This document shows positions 45,593 through 53,190 of a DNA stretch of 64,000 nucleotides, piece by piece. The stretch covers positions 3,271,001 through 3,335,000 of the forward strand of contig NZ_CP036275.1 of the NCBI RefSeq assembly GCF_007747795.1, given 5' to 3'. The notes under the pieces are model-generated. The model saw nothing but the letters and a program-made list of their open reading frames with translations. It had not been told where the DNA came from and did not search any database. The number at the start of each line of letters is the position of its first letter. Position 1 is the stretch's first letter. The DNA comes from Maioricimonas rarisocia (GTDB lineage Bacteria > Planctomycetota > Planctomycetia > Planctomycetales > Planctomycetaceae). The translations under genes and the position numbers were made by a program.

Positions 45593-46480
45593 ATGTCGTG
45601 GAGTCAACGACCTGCCTTGCAGGGTTGGGCGTCACTGTTGTTGGTGGCGTTTCTGGTGTCGTGCCTGGGGGCCTATGTCGCGCCGACTCCGGTGTTTGCC
45701 CAGGACGACGGTGAAGCAGCCGCGACCGAAGAGGGGACGCCGGCCGATGACGCCGCTGCCGAAGCTCCGGCTGACGGTGAGACGGAAGCCGAAGACGATC
45801 CCACCGAGAGTTTTCTCGCGTGGATGATTCGGGCTTCGGGGCTGTTCGGCGTCGTGCTGCTGCTCCTTTCCTTCATCATGGTGGCCGTCATCATGATGAA
45901 CATTCTCCAGGTGCGACGCGACAACCTGCTGCCACCGTCCTTTATCGAAGCGTTCGAGCAGAAGCTGGCGGCCAAGGATTACCAGGGGGCTTACGAAACG
46001 GCCCGCTCGGATGATTCCTTCATCGCCCGCGTACTGGCGGCCGGTCTGGGCAAGCTCAACCGGGGCTACCAGGAAGCCATCGAAGGCATGCAGGAAGTGG
46101 GCGAAGAAGAAAGCATGACGATGGAACATCGTCTGAGCTACCTCGCCCTGATCGGCTCGATTGCCCCGATGATCGGCCTGATGGGAACGGTCTACGGCAT
46201 GATCGATTCGTTCTCCGAGATCGCCACCTCGCCGGTGCAGCCCAAGCCGAAAGACCTGGCCGATGGTATCGCAACCGCTCTGTTTACGACCCTCGAGGGG
46301 CTGACCGTGGCGATTCCCGCACTGATTGCCTACAGCCTGCTCCGCAACCGTGTTTCGCGGTTCGTGCTCGAGGTCGGCATGGTCAGCGAAGGGCTGATGA
46401 GCCGATTCTCGACGGTCGGCAAGCAGAAATCGGGGGGCGCCGCGGTGGCGACCGCTCCGGCCAAGCCGGCTGACGAGTAG
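45593..46480 (+). CDS. ExbB/TolQ/MotA-family proton channel subunit with N-terminal extension
   Basis: A 295-aa inner-membrane protein. It differs from standard TolQ by an N-terminal signal-like helix (about 10-38) and an acidic extracytoplasmic linker (about 39-72, rich in Glu, Ala and Asp). Three core helices follow at about 80-103, 185-205 and 230-250. The family signature is intact: RLSYLALIGSIAPMIGLMGTV, then GIATALFTTLEGLTVAIPAL with the polar Thr residues that line the ion path. GGAG sits six bases before the ATG. It should form a pentamer around an ExbD dimer and use the proton motive force to drive its periplasmic partners. Confidence 0.92.
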   Translation: MSWSQRPALQGWASLLLVAFLVSCLGAYVAPTPVFAQDDGEAAATEEGTPADDAAAEAPADGETEAEDDPTESFLAWMIRASGLFGVVLLLLSFIMVAVIMMNILQVRRDNLLPPSFIEAFEQKLAAKDYQGAYETARSDDSFIARVLAAGLGKLNRGYQEAIEGMQEVGEEESMTMEHRLSYLALIGSIAPMIGLMGTVYGMIDSFSEIATSPVQPKPKDLADGIATALFTTLEGLTVAIPALIAYSLLRNRVSRFVLEVGMVSEGLMSRFSTVGKQKSGGAAVATAPAKPADE

Positions 46481-46620
46481 CAGCCCGCAGGAAACGTCGG
46501 GGCGTCGCGCACGCGGGTCCCGACTGAAGGCAGGTAACTGACCCTCGATCGGCTGCACGAAACGCAGGCGGAATCGAGGTGGCTCCGGACCAGTTCCGGG
46601 GGATATCAGGGAGTCGAGCG

Positions 46621-47103
46621 ATGCGGATCAAGCGCGCCGGGTCGTCGGTGGTCGAAGCCGACATGACGCCGATGATCGACATGACGTTCCAGTTGATCGC
46701 GTTCTTCATGATCGTGACCAACTTCGAACAGACGCAGGCGGACGAACGGGTCAAACTACCCGCCGACCAGCTCGCCCGGCCGCCTCTCGTGCCGCGTGAA
46801 GACGAACTCGTGCTCAATATCGGCTTCATCCGGAATGCCCAGGGCGAGAAGGTCGATCCCGACCCCTTCGTATTCCTCGGCGACGAGAATGTCCGCGTGC
46901 TCGATTACGGGCCGTACCTGAAGCAGGAGCGGCAGGTGGCCGAGCTCAAGCACGGCGACGGGGCCCACAAGAACATGACGGTCGTCATCCGTGCTGATTC
47001 CGAGGTCCCCACAGGCCTCGTGCAGGAGTTAATCAAGCTCGCCCAGGAGGCGGGCTTCGAGAAGTTTGCCTTCAAGGCAAAGTCGGACGAAGAGCCCGGC
47101 TGA
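46621..47103 (+). CDS. ExbD/TolR-family protein 1
   Basis: A 160-aa single-span protein from the ATG at 46621, which has GGGAG seven bases upstream. The transmembrane helix carries the essential protonatable aspartate in ADMTPMIDMTFQLIAFFM. A periplasmic domain with EDELVLNIGFIRNAQGEK and TVVIRADSEVPTGLVQEL follows, matching the swapped-dimer domain of ExbD/TolR. The periplasmic part carries an insert (about 70-110) longer than in E. coli TolR. It pairs with a second ExbD paralogue 65 bases downstream; two different ExbD subunits in one cluster recall the AglRQS motor of myxobacteria, a comparison made by analogy. Confidence 0.92.
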   Translation: MRIKRAGSSVVEADMTPMIDMTFQLIAFFMIVTNFEQTQADERVKLPADQLARPPLVPREDELVLNIGFIRNAQGEKVDPDPFVFLGDENVRVLDYGPYLKQERQVAELKHGDGAHKNMTVVIRADSEVPTGLVQELIKLAQEAGFEKFAFKAKSDEEPG

Positions 47104-47168
47104 CGTCACTTCGAGTTGCGTGGTGAATCAGGGTTTTTGACGGTCGAGCGCAGAGTGAGGTGACGAGC

Positions 47169-47675
47169 ATGAAGATCCGTCGTGGGTCCGGGGAAGAGTC
47201 CGGCAAAGTCGATATTCAGATGGCGCCGATGATTGACGTCGTCTTTCAGCTGCTGATCTTCTTCATGCTGACGCTGAAGATCGTGGCACCGGAAGGTGAC
47301 TTCAACATCAACATGCCGATTGGGTCCGCGGCCGCCGCCAGCGACGAGCCCCCGCCGCTGGACATCAAGGTCCGCCTGCTGGCCAACCCGGACGGAACGC
47401 TCGGCCAGGTGGTCTTCGGCAACCGTCCGCTCGGCAACGATGTGCCGGCCTGCTTCGACCGCCTGAATCTCGAGATCGTCGGCCTGGTCGGCTCGGGTGG
47501 CGGATTTGCCGACGACATGTCGGTGGAGATCGACGCCGACTACAACCTGCACTACGCCTACACGATCAAGGCGATTTCCGCCTGTACCGGCCGGATCGAT
47601 CCGGTCACGCAGCAGCCGGTTCGCTACATCGAGAAGATCAAGCTGGCTCCGCCGCGCCGTCCCGGCGAAGAGTGA
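47169..47675 (+). CDS. ExbD/TolR-family protein 2
   Basis: A 168-aa protein from the ATG at 47169; GAGG lies about eight bases upstream, and an earlier GTG at 47160 is possible. The transmembrane segment QMAPMIDVVFQLLIFFMLTL holds the conserved aspartate. The periplasmic domain is glycine-rich in its middle (LVGSGGGFADDMSVEIDADY) and ends with RYIEKIKLAPPRRPG. It is clearly a paralogue rather than a copy of the preceding gene. It is the last gene of the cluster; the convergent Xer gene follows within 40 bases and no hairpin terminator was found between them. Confidence 0.92.
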   Translation: MKIRRGSGEESGKVDIQMAPMIDVVFQLLIFFMLTLKIVAPEGDFNINMPIGSAAAASDEPPPLDIKVRLLANPDGTLGQVVFGNRPLGNDVPACFDRLNLEIVGLVGSGGGFADDMSVEIDADYNLHYAYTIKAISACTGRIDPVTQQPVRYIEKIKLAPPRRPGEE

Positions 47676-47712
47676 CCGCTGCCGGGCTCTTGCGTGCCCT
47701 GCCCTCGCGCAG

Positions 47713-48660
47713 CTACCCGCGGGGGTGACACTTCGTGTGGACGGCCTTGAGCCGGCTGTGCTCGACCTGCGTGTAGATCTGGGTTGTGCGGATGCTGGCG
47801 TGTCCAAGCATTTCCTGCAGGGCCCGGATGTCTGCTCCGCCGGCCAGCATGTGCGTCGCGAAACTGTGCCTGAGCGTGTGCGGGCTCACCTGCCTGCTGC
47901 AACCGATGCGGGCGGCGTACTTCTTCACCAGGTGCCAGATCATCACGCGTGAGAGGGGGCGGCCGGTGCGGGTGACGAAGACGGCGTCGGTGTCGCGATG
48001 CCCCACGAGGCCGGGACGCTCGCGGTTCAGGTAGGTTTCCAGCGCCAGCACTGCAACCGGGTTGAGCGAGACGATCCGCTCCTTGTTTCCCTTCCCCAGG
48101 CAACGGCAGTACGACTCGTCCAGACGCACGTCCTGCAGGCGCAGACCGGTCAGCTCCGAAGCCCGGCAGCCGGTGGCATACAGCACCGTCAGCAGGGCCC
48201 GGTCCCGCAGCGGATAGCTGTCGTGGGGCCCCGGTGCGGCGAGCAGCCGGTCGACCATCTCCGGACTCATCACCGTCGGCAGGTACTGCCACAGCTTGGG
48301 AGACGAGAGAAGCTCGGCCGTGCTCTCGGCAACGACTCCTTCGAGCACGAGGTAGCGGAAGAACATCTTGATGCCGACGAGCCGACGGGCAATCGTCGTG
48401 GCCGCCAGTCCGCGGCTGTGCAGTTCGTCCAGAAATGCCGAGAGAAGCTGCAGATCGATCTGGCTGAGTGACCGGACCTTCCGGCCCTCCAGCCATGTCA
48501 GGAATTGTGCCAGATCGTTGCTGTAGGCGTTGATCGTGTTGGCGGCCATCCCGCATTCGGCGCGGAGGTAGTCCAGGAACGGCCCGCGATGGGTGGCGGG
48601 GTTCAGCGGCGAATCCGGGGCCGCCGTACTGCTGGCCGGTGGACGTTTGCGCGGTGGCAT
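47713..48660 (-). CDS. Xer-type tyrosine recombinase
   Basis: A 315-aa site-specific recombinase of the XerC/XerD type. The N-terminal SAM-like core-binding domain (about 25-110) includes FLDYLRAECGMAANTINAYS. The catalytic domain contains the full set of active residues: Arg in GCRASELTGLRLQDV, Lys in the CLGKGNKER hairpin, HxxR in SPHTLRHSFATH, His in EMLGHASI and Tyr in TTQIYTQ. These proteins resolve chromosome dimers at dif. I cannot tell XerC from XerD by eye. No integrase-like extensions or att repeats are nearby, so a housekeeping role is favoured over mobility. Confidence 0.93.
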   Translation of the reverse strand: MPPRKRPPASSTAAPDSPLNPATHRGPFLDYLRAECGMAANTINAYSNDLAQFLTWLEGRKVRSLSQIDLQLLSAFLDELHSRGLAATTIARRLVGIKMFFRYLVLEGVVAESTAELLSSPKLWQYLPTVMSPEMVDRLLAAPGPHDSYPLRDRALLTVLYATGCRASELTGLRLQDVRLDESYCRCLGKGNKERIVSLNPVAVLALETYLNRERPGLVGHRDTDAVFVTRTGRPLSRVMIWHLVKKYAARIGCSRQVSPHTLRHSFATHMLAGGADIRALQEMLGHASIRTTQIYTQVEHSRLKAVHTKCHPRG

Positions 48661-48804
48661 AAATGCCTCGTGAACCTGCCCGGTGCCGCGGGATCTGGGG
48701 ATGTGCCGGTCGCTCGACAGGCACCCGTCCCTTGCAGCAAGGGACCAGTAAGGTCATCGACGCTGCGGAGGCTCGCTGTTGATGCTGGCATGGGACGGCG
48801 CACG

Positions 48805-48840
48805 AAAAACGGCCCGCCAGGGTTGTCCCCGACGGGCCGT
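48805..48840 (-). terminator. Rho-independent terminator of the coiled-coil gene
   Basis: ACGGCCCG (48809-48816) pairs perfectly with CGGGCCGT (48833-48840), loop 16 bases. Read on the minus strand it is followed by five T residues. It lies about 30 bases beyond the stop of the coiled-coil gene. Confidence 0.82.
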
Positions 48841-48868
48841 GTGGATGTGGCGGTCGCGCGACTGCGGT

Positions 48869-49639
48869 TCAGTTTTCGGACAGGGCGGCTGCGTCCGAAT
48901 CTGCGGTTTCGGGCTCGGGCGATTCTTCGCTGGAAGCATCGTCGTCGGCCGGCTTCTCCTCTTCGGTGACCTTCGGGGGATCGGTCCGGTTGGCCGGCTG
49001 CTCGTCGGTCGGAGCGGGCGGAGCCGGTTCGTCGTCGTTGTTCGACTCGGCCGCCTTCAGTGCCGCCTGCAGTTCGTCAACCTGCTTTCTCAGGTCCTCG
49101 GCCTGCTTCTGTGCGGCGGTACGAGCCTCTTCGGCAACCTGCCGCTGTTTCCGGGCTTCAGCGGAAGCGGCCATCGCTTTTTCACGTTCCTGTTCGGCAT
49201 TCTGCCGGGCTTTCTCGGCCTCCTGGCGGGCCTCCTGAGCCTGCTGGGCCTGTTTCTGTGCGATGCTGGCCTGCTCACGGGCTTTGTCCCGTTCGGCCAT
49301 GGCGATCTGGGCGCGTTCCCGCTGGGCGTTGGCCTCGTTGCGGGCCGCTTCGGCGTCGGCGAGAGCCTGCTCCAGTTCGGCCTTCAGGGCGGCCATCTCG
49401 GCATCGAGTTCTTCGATCCGGGCTTCTGCGCGCGTTGCATCGGCCGCACGCGACAGGGCTTCGGTGTAGGAGAGCATCCGGTAGCAGCCGTTGCTCGTGT
49501 AGCAGGGACTGCAGGACGAAGCCGTCTGCACCACCGGAGCACAGCCGGGACGGCAGAGACGGCGGTGACCGGCCTGAAGATCGGCCGTAGTGCTCATGAT
49601 CAGCAGCGGCAGCAGCGCGTACGAGGCGTGCAACTTCAT
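48869..49639 (-). CDS. Secreted alanine-rich coiled-coil protein
   Basis: A 256-aa protein with a signal peptide (about 1-23) and then a Cys-containing segment (CRPGCAP, SSCSPCYTSNGC) that may form disulfides. Residues about 60-190 are one long coiled coil rich in Ala, Glu, Gln and Arg, with heptads such as AEARIEELDAEMAALKAELE and KARQNAEQEREKAMA. The last 60 residues are acidic, Pro- and Ser-rich, and probably disordered. No membrane anchor or OmpA domain is present. The shape suggests a periplasmic spacer rod. The family is unknown; similar low-complexity coiled coils evolve quickly, so homology calls would be unreliable. Confidence 0.72.
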   Translation of the reverse strand: MKLHASYALLPLLIMSTTADLQAGHRRLCRPGCAPVVQTASSCSPCYTSNGCYRMLSYTEALSRAADATRAEARIEELDAEMAALKAELEQALADAEAARNEANAQRERAQIAMAERDKAREQASIAQKQAQQAQEARQEAEKARQNAEQEREKAMAASAEARKQRQVAEEARTAAQKQAEDLRKQVDELQAALKAAESNNDDEPAPPAPTDEQPANRTDPPKVTEEEKPADDDASSEESPEPETADSDAAALSEN

Positions 49640-49965
49640 CTTATCCTCCGACGTTGACTCGAGTTGACGGTCGACTGGGCCGCGGTGCGGTTGGGGGAAC
49701 CTGGGCGGGGCGATCAGTCGCGGGGTTGACGTTGTGTATGCGGGCCGGTGCCCTTCGAGTGAATCATGCTTGGCAACCGACGTTGTTGCAACGTTACGGG
49801 GAAAGTCCCCGTGCGAACCCGGGCCGACTCTGAGGCCTGCGACGATTGAGACGATCAGATGGCCCGCCGGATTGCAGACCTGCCGCGTCCCATCCTATTC
49901 TCCTCTCGCCGGATGCAGCCCGTTGTCTTCGTCCGGCTGCAATTACCAGTCGAGAAACCACCACG
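49640..49965. other. 326-bp divergent intergenic region with two small hairpins
   Basis: The region holds promoters for the coiled-coil gene (minus) and the methyltransferase (plus). Two adjacent hairpins are visible: CGTTG-TTG-CAACG (49781-49793) and ACGGGGA-AAG-TCCCCGT (49796-49812, seven perfect pairs). Neither has a T-tract. They could be regulatory or incidental. No gene was seen. Confidence 0.45.
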
Positions 49966-50652
49966 ATGCAGCGGTTTGAAGGGGGCGTTCTGCCGGCAAT
50001 TCCCGGCGGCTGGACATCCCGCACCATTCCAGCGGCCGGCCGCGAGTTCAGGCTCGTGCTTCCGGCCGATCCCGATGCGATGCTCGACGATCCAGCGGTC
50101 CTCGCGGCGAACGAAGTCAACGACTATATGCCGTACTGGTCGTACCTGTGGCCTGCCGCTTCGATCATGTGCGACGCCCTGCGGGCTGCCGACTGGCCCC
50201 CCGGGACCGAAGTGATTGAACTGGGAGCCGGCGTCGGCCTGGTGGGACTGGCGGCGCTCTCCCTGGGATGGCGGGTGACCTTCAGCGACTACGACGAGAC
50301 GGCGCTCGAACTCTGCCGGATCAACGCCACCGCGAACGGATTTCCCGAGGTCGGTACGCTCAACTTCGACTGGCGCGCTCCCATTGATCGGCAGTTCCCC
50401 GTCATCCTGGGCTGCGAGATCATTTACGACGCGCACACCCACGATGCCGTGCTGGACGTCATCGAACGCATGCTGCCGCCCGGCGGCGTCTGCTGGCTGG
50501 GAGATCCCGGCCGCAGCCAGGCGCCGCGGTTTGCGAAGAAGGCCGAGGACGCAGGCTTCCGAGTTCAGGTCCGCAACGAACAGGGCCTGCCGGACCCGGA
50601 TGCATCGGTCGACGGATTCCGGATCTACGAACTTCGTCGCGTACCGGCCTGA
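49966..50652 (+). CDS. METTL21-like (Methyltransf_16) SAM methyltransferase
   Basis: A 228-aa class I methyltransferase from the ATG at 49966. The SAM motif I is VIELGAGVGLVGLAAL, the acidic residue of motif II is in FSDYDETALELC, and a VILGCEIIYDAHTHD segment occupies the motif IV position. The upstream region DYMPYWSYLWPAASIM is typical of the METTL21/EEF2KMT-like group, which methylates lysines on proteins; bacterial members are uncharacterised. A protein-lysine substrate is therefore an inference. No neighbour suggests the target. It converges with the NfeD-like protease gene 15 bases later. Confidence 0.82.
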   Translation: MQRFEGGVLPAIPGGWTSRTIPAAGREFRLVLPADPDAMLDDPAVLAANEVNDYMPYWSYLWPAASIMCDALRAADWPPGTEVIELGAGVGLVGLAALSLGWRVTFSDYDETALELCRINATANGFPEVGTLNFDWRAPIDRQFPVILGCEIIYDAHTHDAVLDVIERMLPPGGVCWLGDPGRSQAPRFAKKAEDAGFRVQVRNEQGLPDPDASVDGFRIYELRRVPA

Positions 50653-50667
50653 TCCGACCGCGGACCG

Positions 50668-52908
50668 TCAGACGATCTGGCGGACCACGACCCGGTTCCC
50701 GGTGACGTGAACGACCTCGATCTCGCTTCCTTCTGCGATAAAGGGACCGTCACTGACGACGTCGAGCAGGCGGTTGTCCACCTGTGCCTTTCCGGCCGGA
50801 CGCAGCACCGTCACCGTGCGGCCCCGTTCACCGATCAGTTCAGCACCGGGGTGCGTGAGTGAATGCTTCAGACGGGGAGCGTCGGAGGTGGCTGCCTCGT
50901 GCATTCCCGGCGGCGTCAGAAACATCTCGTTGAACAGCGGAATGCGCGGCAGGAACCGACTGAGGATCATGGCGATCACCACCACCGCCACGATCGAGGC
51001 GCTGAGCGTCTTGAGTGTCTCCGTGGCCTGGTCGAAATCGCGACTTGGTTCGAGATTGCCGAACGTCTGACTGGCCATGATCAGGGCGGCGAAGATCAGG
51101 AGTCCTCCCGAGACTCCGAAGACGCCGAATCCCGGGATGACGAAGATCTCCATCGCCAGGCAGGCAATCCCAAGCATGAACAGGACGACCTCCAGCCAGC
51201 CGGCTGTTCCTCCCAGAACCTTGCTCCAGAAGAACAGTGCGAAGCAGACCGCCGAGACGATCCCCAGCAGTCCCGTCATGAAGTGGAGTTCGAGGTAGAT
51301 GCAGATGATGCCGATGAAGAACAGCAGCCCGGTCACGAATCCGTGATTGAGCAGGAAGACGAGGCTGTCGATCCACGTGCGGCCGATCTTCATCGGTGTG
51401 ACGTCCAGTGGAATGCCGACGCGTTCCTTCAGCTCGGCGAAGTCCGTGACCGGCTGTTCGGCAATCTTCAGTTCATGCGCCCGCTTGCCGTCGAGCGTCA
51501 GCAGCAGGCTGTCGCGCGATTCCGGCACCTGACGTCCCTTGATCCACTCGTCCCCTGCCTCGTGAAGTTCGTCTTCGGTCATGTACCACACGGTGCCGCG
51601 GGTCTTGTGCGTCACCTTGAAGACGGCCATCTCCTTGTCGGCCATGGCCATGGCGACCGCCTTGGGACGCCCTTTGCGTTCGGCCAGTTCTTCCATGACT
51701 TCGAGCAGGAAGCTGAGAACCTTCTCGTCGGCCCGTTCGAACTGTCCCCCCTCGCGGATCTCGATCGGGCCCGCGTCGCCGATCTTGGCGGTCGGCTGCA
51801 TGTAGATCTCGTCGCAGCCCAGCGCAATGATGGCCGCACCACTGAGCGCCATGTCGGGAATGTAGGCGATCGTGCGGATGTCGCGCTCGTCGAGATCGGC
51901 GATCGTCATCGCCATGTCGCGACTTTCCCAGAGGAAACCTCCGGGCGAATCGATTTCGAAGATGATCGTCTTCGAGCCTCGTTCGATGACCCGGTCGATC
52001 TGTCGCTTGAGAAATGACTCGAGAACCGGTTCGATCTCTCCGCGGACCTCGATCAGGCTGACCTGCTCGGCCGTGCCGGGCGACCGTTGTTCGCGAAGGG
52101 TTTCGAGTGGCAGGCCGTAGACGTCGGCCAGTTCGCGTCGGCTCTCGACGGTCTGCATGACGAGGATGTCGTGATTGCGGGCCGTCGTGCCCGAGAACAA
52201 CCCCAGGGCCCCCGACTCCTTGAGCGTGACGCGGTCCTTGATCACCAGGGCCGTATTGAGCAGACGCTCGGCTTCCTGCTGGTCGACGACCCGTTTCTCG
52301 GTGGTGCCTGCATCCGGTTCGACCGAGAGCTGCACCAGGGTGGCCTGCGGATCCATGAGTGCCTGCGCGACCGCTTCGTTCACCTTGCGGTTGCGTCGCT
52401 TGGCCACCATGGCCCGGACGACGGCCTGCTGATCCGGTTCGAGTGCCTTGCCCCGACCGATGTCGCCCAGCTGCGCATCCGGATGCATTACGATTTCGTT
52501 GCAGGCCAGCGCGGGGACCACGTTGAAACCGGTGACCGTTTCCGGGATCCACGCCACCGTGGTGACGTTCGAGAGAGCCGCCGAGGTCAGAAAGTCGGCC
52601 AGGCCGAAAACGTGGTGAAACTGGCTGTTCCCTGGTGTGAACTCGAGAACCAGATAGGCCTTCCGCTTCTCGCGGACGGCGCGGTCCTGCAGTTCCAGTC
52701 CCGTTCGCCGCACCCACGCAATCGAGTCGTCGGTGATCGGGCTCTTGAGGGTGATGAACCGGGCGACCGGCATCAGCTCGGCACCGTCCGGTTTTGGCTT
52801 CTGCGCGACTCCGATCGGAAGTCGGCTGAAGACAAGCAGACCGACGACGGCGGCCAGAGTCAGCCGTCGCGCGAGTTTTCCAGCCGGGAGCGATCGTGAC
52901 GTCGGCAT
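50668..52908 (-). CDS. NfeD/SppA-like membrane serine protease with duplicated ClpP-like domain
   Basis: A 746-aa protein. A signal peptide (about 1-36) leads into two ClpP/crotonase-fold domains. The first contains TTVAWIPETVTGFNVVPALA and lacks a serine where the second has IAYIPDMALSGAAIIALGCD. The second thus carries the likely nucleophile in LSGAA, with a candidate lysine in the following DEKVLSFLLEV helix. Four to five membrane helices (about 510-660) and a C-terminal NfeD OB domain (TVTVLRPAGKAQVDNRLLD) complete it. NfeD proteases partner with SPFH/stomatin proteins in membrane quality control; no stomatin gene is adjacent here. The first domain is probably a structural pseudoprotease. 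Confidence 0.85.
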   Translation of the reverse strand: MPTSRSLPAGKLARRLTLAAVVGLLVFSRLPIGVAQKPKPDGAELMPVARFITLKSPITDDSIAWVRRTGLELQDRAVREKRKAYLVLEFTPGNSQFHHVFGLADFLTSAALSNVTTVAWIPETVTGFNVVPALACNEIVMHPDAQLGDIGRGKALEPDQQAVVRAMVAKRRNRKVNEAVAQALMDPQATLVQLSVEPDAGTTEKRVVDQQEAERLLNTALVIKDRVTLKESGALGLFSGTTARNHDILVMQTVESRRELADVYGLPLETLREQRSPGTAEQVSLIEVRGEIEPVLESFLKRQIDRVIERGSKTIIFEIDSPGGFLWESRDMAMTIADLDERDIRTIAYIPDMALSGAAIIALGCDEIYMQPTAKIGDAGPIEIREGGQFERADEKVLSFLLEVMEELAERKGRPKAVAMAMADKEMAVFKVTHKTRGTVWYMTEDELHEAGDEWIKGRQVPESRDSLLLTLDGKRAHELKIAEQPVTDFAELKERVGIPLDVTPMKIGRTWIDSLVFLLNHGFVTGLLFFIGIICIYLELHFMTGLLGIVSAVCFALFFWSKVLGGTAGWLEVVLFMLGIACLAMEIFVIPGFGVFGVSGGLLIFAALIMASQTFGNLEPSRDFDQATETLKTLSASIVAVVVIAMILSRFLPRIPLFNEMFLTPPGMHEAATSDAPRLKHSLTHPGAELIGERGRTVTVLRPAGKAQVDNRLLDVVSDGPFIAEGSEIEVVHVTGNRVVVRQIV

Positions 52909-53190
52909 GCGCTCGTCCTGTCATGAATCGAAACTTCGAGCGGCCGGCAATCTCCGGACGCCCAACAGATTATAGGCCCGACGAGTCCCTTCGCCGCAAA
53001 TTGGCTGGGGAACGGCCGGCGATCGAATCCACGAAGGTGGTCGTGGCGAATCGACTTGGCTCCGCACCTGCGTGTCTCCGATTATACCGGCGGCAAAAAA
53101 TGAGGGTCAAACTTCATCCTGCGGATCGGCAACTTGCGGATTGCCCCATTTCTTCAGGAACGATGGAGGAGTCGCGGCGGATCAACCGGA

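Noticed and set aside
47713..48660. Possible integrase of a mobile element
   Set aside because: The protein has the length and motifs of housekeeping Xer recombinases, and no att repeats, cargo genes or tRNA junction accompany it.
50863..52017. A 384-codon plus-strand frame opposite the NfeD-like gene
   Set aside because: Gln/Asp/Arg-rich shadow of a well-supported minus-strand gene.
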